Assembly (NCBI GenBank): GCA_031267175.1
Contig: JAIRZP010000216.1
Span: 1-6,066, forward strand
DNA: 6,066 nucleotides
Origin: Coriobacteriales bacterium
GTDB lineage: Bacteria > Actinomycetota > Coriobacteriia > Coriobacteriales > UBA8131
Direction of reading: 5' to 3'
This document shows positions 1-4,766 of the stretch, piece by piece. Below the pieces are notes generated by a model. It did not search any database, was not told the DNA's origin, and saw nothing but the letters and a program-made list of their open reading frames with translations. Every line of letters begins with the position of its first letter. Position 1 is the stretch's first letter. The translations under genes and the position numbers were made by a program.

Positions 1-1
1 A

Positions 2-472
2 GAAACCACGTTCAGCTTCTTCTTTGCCGGAACCGTGCTGCTTGCTCTGCTTGGCCCCAACCTCTATCTGAGGTTGTACACGAGGATTACACCGCAAAGG
101 CTCTACGGCAGCTGCCTCATTATCATCCTCGTGTCCGGCGTCCTGGTTGCTACGGTTGGGTGGATGAGCCCCTGGGCCTTCTTCCTGAGTTTTCTCTGGG
201 TTCCCTTTGCCAACTCGATAGCGCGCCCCGCTATTACCGCCCTGCTCCTGGAGCAACACGAGGGAGACGCGGGCACGCTCTCTGCCCTGATAAACTTTGG
301 GCTCTATCTCCTGGGCCTTTTGGGAATGGTGGCTGCCTCTGTAGCACAGGGCAACTACGTGCTGTCACTCGGCGTTGTCATTATCGTCTTTGCTCTCCTG
401 TCGCTCAGCATCTTCCTTGTGCTCCTGCGCTCAAAGATTCCTGTGAAGGGCCTGGACACCCTACCTGAGTAA
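2..472 (+). CDS. MFS efflux transporter, C-terminal fragment (Bcr/CflA-like)
   Basis: The frame is open from the left edge to a TAA at 470-472, giving 156 visible residues; the start lies outside the window. A GTG at 35 is internal to this open frame and falls inside a hydrophobic segment, so it is not the real start. About five hydrophobic stretches are visible, separated by short charged loops such as YTRITPQRLYG, which is the pattern of the last helices of a 12-helix MFS protein. The segment PFANSIARPAITALLLEQHEGDAGTLSAL (split here: helix, then ARPA, then LLEQHEGDAGTLSAL) resembles the Bcr/CflA drug:proton antiporter region where a small polar loop followed by AGT-SAL precedes a helix. 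By family it would export a small molecule across the cytoplasmic membrane; the substrate cannot be read. It faces the operon on its right tail to tail, so co-regulation is not implied. The tail after the last helix is short and lacks a DNA-binding domain, so it is not one of the MFS-LuxR fusion regulators. Confidence 0.75.
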   Translation, partial: ETTFSFFFAGTVLLALLGPNLYLRLYTRITPQRLYGSCLIIILVSGVLVATVGWMSPWAFFLSFLWVPFANSIARPAITALLLEQHEGDAGTLSALINFGLYLLGLLGMVAASVAQGNYVLSLGVVIIVFALLSLSIFLVLLRSKIPVKGLDTLPE

Positions 473-478
473 CCGCGC

Positions 479-532
479 CTGTAGGGGACGGCGTCCTCGA
501 CGTCCCGCAACATGAGACATCGGCGACGGGAC
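479..532. repeat. Hairpin-forming element, possible dispersed intergenic repeat
   Basis: The sequence CTGTAGGGGACG followed by a short GC-rich core and CGTCCCG contains the arms GGGACG (485-490) and CGTCCC (501-506) around a 10-base loop. A competing short hairpin GGACG-g-CGTCC lies at 486-496, and a further CGGGAC at 527-532 could pair with GTCCCG at 502-507. The layout (TGTAGGGG, inverted GC-rich arms, CCCG) resembles short interspersed repeats I associate with intergenic regions of gut anaerobes. No second copy exists in this window, so that identification is inference. It lies between two convergent genes, but neither strand has a T-run after the stem, so it is not a standard intrinsic terminator. 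Confidence 0.4.
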
Positions 533-685
533 ACGGAAGCGCGGAGGCTGCCGCATCAATCCTGGCTCAATGAACCTCTTCCCAATTGGCCGTGGTTACT
601 TGCTACACTGGGTATGTCGCCCGTCGAAAGCGTGACTACCCAAATCGCCTGCCTGAAAGTGCCGGAGTTCCGCAGCAAGTTGCCT

Positions 686-1459
686 TTACCAGATACTCTG
701 CTGAGCAGCCACAACGCAGAGCTCTCCTACTACTGTATACACCGGGTGCTCGGCCTCATCGATGATGTGCTCTCCAAACGGCAGCAACCACTTGGAGAGA
801 TGCCGTGCCCAGAACTCTTCACAGAGCGCACTGTTGTGCTGCATAGCCTGCACATCCCGCTCCAGAGCTTCTGCTCCTGCTGCCCCTTCTGCTCCTGAGG
901 ATCCTCCTGCACTGAGTTGCGCCCTCTGCCGGAGCAGAAAACCGGCAAACTCCAGCTGGGTCGCAACATGGTCTCCCGATTCATTGAACTCAGCCGAACG
1001 CACAAGACCCGCCTCGCGATAGAGCCGCTCGGCATCGAGCGCTGCCGCGTTGACAAACAGTACGGGCCGCTCCCCTCTCCTGCCCTGCAGCTCATACAAA
1101 AACAGCGACTCGTATATCCCGATGACCGGACGCTCCGGGTGGGTAAAGAGCCGGGTGTACTCCGCACGCACCAGTCTGAGCAGCTGCTCTTCAGCAAGGT
1201 CGCTTATCTCAAAAGCCGTAGCGAGCTGTAGCACGCTCTCACGCTCAGAAGAGTGCTCAGAAGAGTGCTCACAGGAATCAAGCTCGACGAGGATCTGGGC
1301 AACATCAGCGGCCAGACTGCCATCGGCAAGCCCAGAGACAAGCTCGCGAGAAGGCAGGTGAAAGAAGAGCGCGAGAAGCTGAAACAGATCCGCACAGGCA
1401 ACGAAGGGCTCGGCCTCGCCGCAGTAAGCGTCGAGCCCCCGGGAACTCTTGCCTCTCAT
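686..1459 (-). CDS. TorD/DmsD-family molybdoenzyme assembly chaperone
   Basis: This 257-residue protein is probably a cytoplasmic chaperone that binds the apo catalytic subunit or its Tat signal, helps cofactor insertion and delays export. Family features are the N-terminal helix ADLFQLLALFFHLPSRE (23-39), EYTRLFTHPERPVIGIYES (100-118), which matches the E-Y-x-R-L-F...P...YES core, the GDHVATQLEFAGFLL segment (162-176) equivalent to the conserved D-H-x-x-x-x-L-E-F motif, and FWARHLSKWLLPF (216-228), equivalent to F..HL..W...F. Two stretches look like lineage-specific padding: EHSS repeated at 64-71, and a G/A/S/E-rich linker at 183-198 between two helices. I chose ATG 1459 because GGGAG lies five bases upstream and the protein then begins like other family members. 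A GTG at 1498 is in frame, only 5 bp after the preceding gene's stop, but its ribosome site is weak. The client is almost certainly the molybdoenzyme at 2135-4618. The closest named member is uncertain, so no symbol is given. Confidence 0.88.
   Translation of the reverse strand: MRGKSSRGLDAYCGEAEPFVACADLFQLLALFFHLPSRELVSGLADGSLAADVAQILVELDSCEHSSEHSSERESVLQLATAFEISDLAEEQLLRLVRAEYTRLFTHPERPVIGIYESLFLYELQGRRGERPVLFVNAAALDAERLYREAGLVRSAEFNESGDHVATQLEFAGFLLRQRAQLSAGGSSGAEGAAGAEALERDVQAMQHNSALCEEFWARHLSKWLLPFGEHIIDEAEHPVYTVVGELCVVAAQQSIW
1243..1271. repeat. 12-bp in-frame tandem repeat inside the TorD-like gene
   Basis: On the plus strand GCTCAGAAGAGT occurs at 1243-1254 and again at 1255-1266, followed by GCTCA at 1267-1271, about 2.4 copies. 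On the coding (minus) strand it gives Glu-His-Ser-Ser twice and then Glu. The unit is a multiple of three, so copy-number change would not break the frame. It falls in a loop between the first helices of the protein, away from the conserved motifs. Confidence 0.8.
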
Positions 1460-1464
1460 GGTCA

Positions 1465-1471
1465 CTCCCTT
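1465..1471 (-). promoter_or_regulatory. Ribosome binding site deciding the TorD-like start
   Basis: On the minus strand AAGGGAG ends five bases before ATG 1459. It is a better match to the Shine-Dalgarno core than the sequence before the in-frame GTG at 1498, where only AGGGCGA directly abuts the codon. It therefore favours the 257-residue form over the 270-residue form. Confidence 0.6.
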
Positions 1472-1503
1472 GTCCTTGTCCACGCGCTCTCCCGCCACTC
1501 GCC

Positions 1504-2121
1504 CTATCTTATATAGAGCGTGCTGGGGTAGGTGCCCCTATCCTCAAGGAGCGAGAAGGTCTGCTTGCCCGCGATGAACTCAGAGATCTCGCTTTGAGGA
1601 TCTTCGAGGTCTCCCCATACGCGGCACCTGGCGAGGCAGAGCTCCATGCAGGCAGGCTCTGCGTCGCGCGCACGACGATGGGCGCAGAGATCGCACTTCT
1701 CAGCCGTAAGCGCCACGTGCGCGGGAGCGTCCTCATCCCCGAGCGGAAAGTCGGTCTGGTATTCCGGCTCCTCGTAATTGAAGCTACGGGCATTATAGGG
1801 GCAGGCAGCAAGGCAGAGCTCGCAGCCGTTGCAGATCTCCGCGTCGATGACCACTATTCCGTCGGTCTCCTTCCAGGTGGCACCAACCGGACACACCTCT
1901 ACACAGGCCGGCTTGTCGCACTGTTGACAGGCCGTGGGCACAAACCCCAGGGAGAGATCGCCCGGATAGGTGCCGGTGGCAGCCTCGCTGTCCTGTCCAT
2001 TGTTCATGTCAACGCGGTTCCACCATATGCCATTGGGCAGGTTATTGTTGGACTTGCACGCAACCGCACAGGCCTTGCACCCAATGCACTTGCTCACATC
2101 TATTGCCATTGCCAATTTCAT
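1504..2121 (-). CDS. DmsB/PsrB-like four-cluster [4Fe-4S] electron-transfer subunit
   Basis: This 205-residue protein is the expected electron-relay partner of the molybdoenzyme encoded just upstream. Four cysteine groups are visible: C12-x2-C15-x2-C18-x3-C22; C65-x2-C68-x4-C73-x3-C77-P; C97-x2-C100-x2-C103-x3-C107-P; and C143-x2-C146-x11-C158-x3-C162. That is the DmsB/NrfC/PsrB arrangement for four [4Fe-4S] clusters. The third ligand position in the second group is Cys rather than the Trp of NarH, so all four should be [4Fe-4S]. After C162 the usual Pro is Leu, and an extra Cys (C166) follows before VWGDLEDPQSEIS, a typical family ending. There is no signal peptide or membrane helix; by family it would be exported bound to its Tat-bearing partner. 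I chose ATG 2121 because GGAGG lies five bases upstream. A TTG at 2148 is in frame but would overlap the preceding gene and has no such site. The gap to the upstream stop is 13 bp, so the two genes are surely co-transcribed. Confidence 0.93.
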   Translation of the reverse strand: MKLAMAIDVSKCIGCKACAVACKSNNNLPNGIWWNRVDMNNGQDSEAATGTYPGDLSLGFVPTACQQCDKPACVEVCPVGATWKETDGIVVIDAEICNGCELCLAACPYNARSFNYEEPEYQTDFPLGDEDAPAHVALTAEKCDLCAHRRARDAEPACMELCLARCRVWGDLEDPQSEISEFIAGKQTFSLLEDRGTYPSTLYIR

Positions 2122-2126
2122 GGTGT

Positions 2127-2133
2127 CCTCCTC
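2127..2133 (-). promoter_or_regulatory. Strong ribosome binding site of the ferredoxin gene
   Basis: On the minus strand GAGGAGG lies between the molybdoenzyme stop (2135-2137) and ATG 2121, with five bases between its 3' end and the ATG. It decides the start in favour of 2121 over TTG 2148. Confidence 0.8.
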
Positions 2134-2134
2134 T

Positions 2135-4618
2135 CTATGCCTTTGCAACTTCTACGAGACAGTCGTTGAAGCCATTGCTGTTAACCAGGTCGTTATACGC
2201 GGTGGAGGGGAGCGTTGCGTAATGTCCCTCGATATAACGCTCCTTGTTGCTTGCTCTCACGGTCTCTACAAAGCCGGGACGCACCGCGGGGTTGACGCGC
2301 GCCTTGACCACCATGTAGCCACGGTCGTTTAACACGCGCACCTCGTCGCCGTTGGCGATACCTCTCGCTTCAGCGTCAGCAGGGTTGATGTCGAGCATAG
2401 GCTCGGGAAAGAGTTCCTCAAGCCACGGCGAATAGCAGAACATGGTGTTGACGCGTGCCTTGTCGCGATAGGTCATGAGCGTGAGCGGATACTTCTCGTA
2501 AAGCGGATTGGTGGGCCAGGCCTCGGAGGGTGCCTCCCAATGGGGCAGAGCCAGAAGCCTCTCATCCAACACCTGCCCGTAGGGGATCATCGGTGCCACA
2601 TTCTCAATGTAGAACTCTGCCTTGCCCGTGGGAGTCGGAAGCGTATAGTTCTCTCCAAAAACAAAGTCGTCTGGCAGCACCTGGATGCTCTTCTCCTCCT
2701 TGAGCGCGTCCCACGAAAGCCCGAGCTCCGCGGCTCCCTCGTTATCCAGACAGATACTGTGGAAGTCGTCCGCCGTCATGTTCATGATGTCCTCAAGGCC
2801 CATGCCAGCTCCGAGCAGGTTGGCGATGTCGATGTCGCTCTTGGACTCATACAGGGGAGCTATGGCTTGCTCGCTGATACGCACCGTGGGCAGGACCGAG
2901 GGATAGAAGGTCTCTACCTCAAACCAGTGCGGCGAGGGCAGCACCAGATCGGCCATCCGCACGGTGTCGCTCATGACCGAGTCAACCACGACAACATGGT
3001 CAAGCGTATCAATGAACTGCATCCAGGCATTGCGGTCGGGCAGCGAAGCACAGGGATTGCTCATATAGCTAAAGAGGCATTTAATGGTGAGGGGAAAGCC
3101 CATCCACTGCCCTGTTTCAAGCACGTTCCCCACCTGCTGGGAATAGAGGGTAAAGCCCTGCTGGGCTCCCTCAAACATCATCGCGGCACCCACGTTGACG
3201 CCGGTGATGCCCATGTTGGCCTGCATGGAACCGTCCACACTGGCACCTGGCTTACCAAAGTTGCCGGCAACAAAGGCCATGGTAAACATGGCATGATAGG
3301 GCCACGGGCCCTGCACCCAGTGATCCATGCCAAAGCCGGGATAGTTCATCGTGGGACCGTCGGCATAGACGCGAGCGACCTCCCGGATGAGCTCAGGGTC
3401 GAGTTCGCACAGATCGGCGGCCTTTTCTACGGTCCATTCCGCGATGCGCTCACGCAGCAGGGTGTAGGCGGTCTTGACGGCAACGCCCTCGACCTCAAAG
3501 CTGCCCTCGATAACCGGGCCTGCTATCTCGTCGCGACTGCCGTGCACGCCATCGGCTCCCATTACAACGATGGGATTGCTGCCGTCGTCTACCTCGGCCT
3601 GCTGAGAAGCCGCACCATCGAGCGTGAGTCCCGCTCCCGCGTCTCCGGCTTCTGCCAGGCCGATGTCGCTGTAGCGGAGGTACTTTCCGTCGCTTTCCTT
3701 GACGAGGAAGGGTGCCACCGTACCTTTGGTGAGATACTCAACGTCGGCAAGCCCCTCATCGATGATGACATTGGTCATGGCCATGTAGAGCGCGGCGTCC
3801 GTGCCGGGGCGTAGCGGCACCCAGATGTCGGCCTTTGAGGCAGCCACCGTGTAGTTGGGATCGACAACGACAAGTTTGGCGCCCTTTTCCTTTGCGGCCA
3901 GCACATACGACCACTTGACGTGGTTGGACGTGGTGGCGTTGCTGCTGAAGAGGAAGATATTCTTTGAATCAAGAATCGAGTTGAGGCTGCTGCCGTGCAG
4001 GTAGGGGCCGCGGGTGACCATGAGGGCGGCCATGTAGAGGCCGTTCATGTCCGAGGATCCCATGATGTTGGTGGCACCCATAGCCGTGCGCAGTCGTGCG
4101 ACGTAGTATTGATCCGGACCGAGGTTTCCGGTGCCGCAGAAGAACGCGACACTCCCCGGACCGTAGGCTTCCTGCGCTGCTTTCCAATGCGCGCAGACCT
4201 CTTCTATCGCCTCGTCCCAGCTTATCTGCTCCCAGGTGTCCTCGCCGCGCTCGCCGACACGACGCATCGGATACTTGATGCGCTCCGGTGCATACACGCG
4301 CTGTGCGTGCGCAAGCCCACGCTGGCAGATCCGTGTCATCAACGGATCATCGAGGTCTATCTTGGAGGTTCGCACGACCTTGCCATCGCGGACATGCACG
4401 TTCATGCCGCAGCCACCGCCGCAGTCTCCGGCGCATATTCCCTGGAATATCTGCTCTGTCGCTGCCGGTGTTTCTCCGGAGCTGCCGCTCTCTCCCGGTG
4501 CACAACCGGGCACGAGGGCCGCGGCTCCCGCCAATGCGGCAGTGGCCGCAGCACCCTTGAGAAAGCTTCGCCTGCCAAACTCCCGAGGCACAAGCTCTGT
4601 TGTCTTTCGCTCTTGCAT
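2135..4618 (-). CDS. Tat-exported molybdopterin oxidoreductase (DMSO reductase superfamily), catalytic subunit
   Basis: This 827-residue protein is a typical full-length catalytic subunit with a Mo- or W-bis-MGD centre. Near the N terminus a twin-arginine signal, GRRSFLKGAA (15-24), precedes a hydrophobic Ala-rich stretch and LVPGC (35-39), a near-lipobox, so a Tat lipoprotein is possible. A [4Fe-4S] motif follows: C62-x3-C66-x3-C70-x27-C98. MGSSDMNG (186-193) sits where the family places the side chain that binds the metal. KLVVVDPN (248-255) and PLRPGTDAAL (268-277) are the usual pterin-binding landmarks. The dinucleotide-binding domain is at about 712-820 (LDINPADAEARGIANGDEV), preceded by PTPTGKAEFY. 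By family it would reduce, or less often hydrate or dehydroxylate, a small substrate outside the cytoplasmic membrane. Sulfoxides, N-oxides, polysulfide/tetrathionate or aromatic hydroxyls all remain possible, and I cannot choose. ATG 4618 was chosen because a ribosome site precedes it and it sets the Tat motif at a normal distance; the frame stays open further upstream, but that extension lacks a site. The gene leads an operon with the ferredoxin and chaperone; no membrane anchor gene is nearby. Confidence 0.93.
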   Translation of the reverse strand: MQERKTTELVPREFGRRSFLKGAAATAALAGAAALVPGCAPGESGSSGETPAATEQIFQGICAGDCGGGCGMNVHVRDGKVVRTSKIDLDDPLMTRICQRGLAHAQRVYAPERIKYPMRRVGERGEDTWEQISWDEAIEEVCAHWKAAQEAYGPGSVAFFCGTGNLGPDQYYVARLRTAMGATNIMGSSDMNGLYMAALMVTRGPYLHGSSLNSILDSKNIFLFSSNATTSNHVKWSYVLAAKEKGAKLVVVDPNYTVAASKADIWVPLRPGTDAALYMAMTNVIIDEGLADVEYLTKGTVAPFLVKESDGKYLRYSDIGLAEAGDAGAGLTLDGAASQQAEVDDGSNPIVVMGADGVHGSRDEIAGPVIEGSFEVEGVAVKTAYTLLRERIAEWTVEKAADLCELDPELIREVARVYADGPTMNYPGFGMDHWVQGPWPYHAMFTMAFVAGNFGKPGASVDGSMQANMGITGVNVGAAMMFEGAQQGFTLYSQQVGNVLETGQWMGFPLTIKCLFSYMSNPCASLPDRNAWMQFIDTLDHVVVVDSVMSDTVRMADLVLPSPHWFEVETFYPSVLPTVRISEQAIAPLYESKSDIDIANLLGAGMGLEDIMNMTADDFHSICLDNEGAAELGLSWDALKEEKSIQVLPDDFVFGENYTLPTPTGKAEFYIENVAPMIPYGQVLDERLLALPHWEAPSEAWPTNPLYEKYPLTLMTYRDKARVNTMFCYSPWLEELFPEPMLDINPADAEARGIANGDEVRVLNDRGYMVVKARVNPAVRPGFVETVRASNKERYIEGHYATLPSTAYNDLVNSNGFNDCLVEVAKA

Positions 4619-4622
4619 GACA

Positions 4623-4651
4623 CCTTCCCTTCTCCTGATAATCTCCTGATA
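4623..4651 (-). promoter_or_regulatory. Duplicated Shine-Dalgarno-like leader before the molybdoenzyme
   Basis: On the minus strand TATCAGGAGA occurs twice, one base apart (plus-strand TCTCCTGATA at 4631-4640 and 4642-4651). Each copy contains AGGAG. A third purine stretch, GGGAAGG, ends four bases before ATG 4618 and is the best-placed ribosome site; the nearer AGGAG ends 13 bases from the ATG. The 11-bp spacing of the duplicated unit could reflect a slippage duplication or a protein/ribosome standby site; sequence alone cannot tell. Confidence 0.55.
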
Positions 4652-4711
4652 GCCTTTTCTGCCGCCACCGCTGTGGCCGCAGAGATCCATAGAGCAGCAT
4701 AGGGCGACCTG

Positions 4712-4752
4712 GTGGAGTAGGGTATTCTCCAAGTGGAGTAGAGAGTGGAGTA
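4712..4752. promoter_or_regulatory. Three-copy GTGGAGTA/TACTCCAC array, candidate operator
   Basis: The exact 8-mer GTGGAGTA occurs on the plus strand at 4712-4719, 4733-4740 and 4745-4752. In the direction of the operon it reads TACTCCAC. Copy starts are 21 and 12 bp apart, close to two turns and one turn of DNA. CTCC at 4727-4730 faces GGAG of the middle copy across AAGT, giving a small dyad. TACTCCA matches six of seven positions of the NarL-type heptamer TACYYMT, recognised by a LuxR-type helix-turn-helix, the same fold carried by the regulator encoded immediately upstream. The array begins 15 bp past that regulator's stop and ends 93 bp before the molybdoenzyme ATG, where a promoter is expected. 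Assignment to this regulator is inference, and I found no convincing -35/-10 pair. Confidence 0.5.
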
Positions 4753-4766
4753 TTTCTATTGAATTG

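Noticed and set aside
473..685. Search for terminators or a small gene between the convergent genes
   Set aside because: No stem followed by a T-run was found in either direction and no short frame had both a start with a ribosome site and a recognisable product.
512..898. 128-codon plus-strand open frame starting in the gap and running into the TorD-like gene
   Set aside because: It overlaps well-supported minus-strand coding sequence, has no clear ribosome site, and its product is low in recognisable structure (Arg-rich then Ser/Cys-rich).
2540..3814. 424-codon open frame on the plus strand, antisense to the molybdoenzyme
   Set aside because: The minus-strand frame encodes a full set of molybdoenzyme motifs across this region; the antisense translation has no recognisable domain and is explained by GC-rich codon use.
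4664..4677. GCCAC-CGCT-GTGGC hairpin between the regulator and the molybdoenzyme
   Set aside because: The stem is only five pairs and no T-run follows on the minus strand, so neither a terminator nor an attenuator can be supported.
4347..4700. 117-codon minus-strand frame that could be read as a leader peptide starting at 4700
   Set aside because: It has no ribosome site and mostly overlaps the molybdoenzyme start in another frame.
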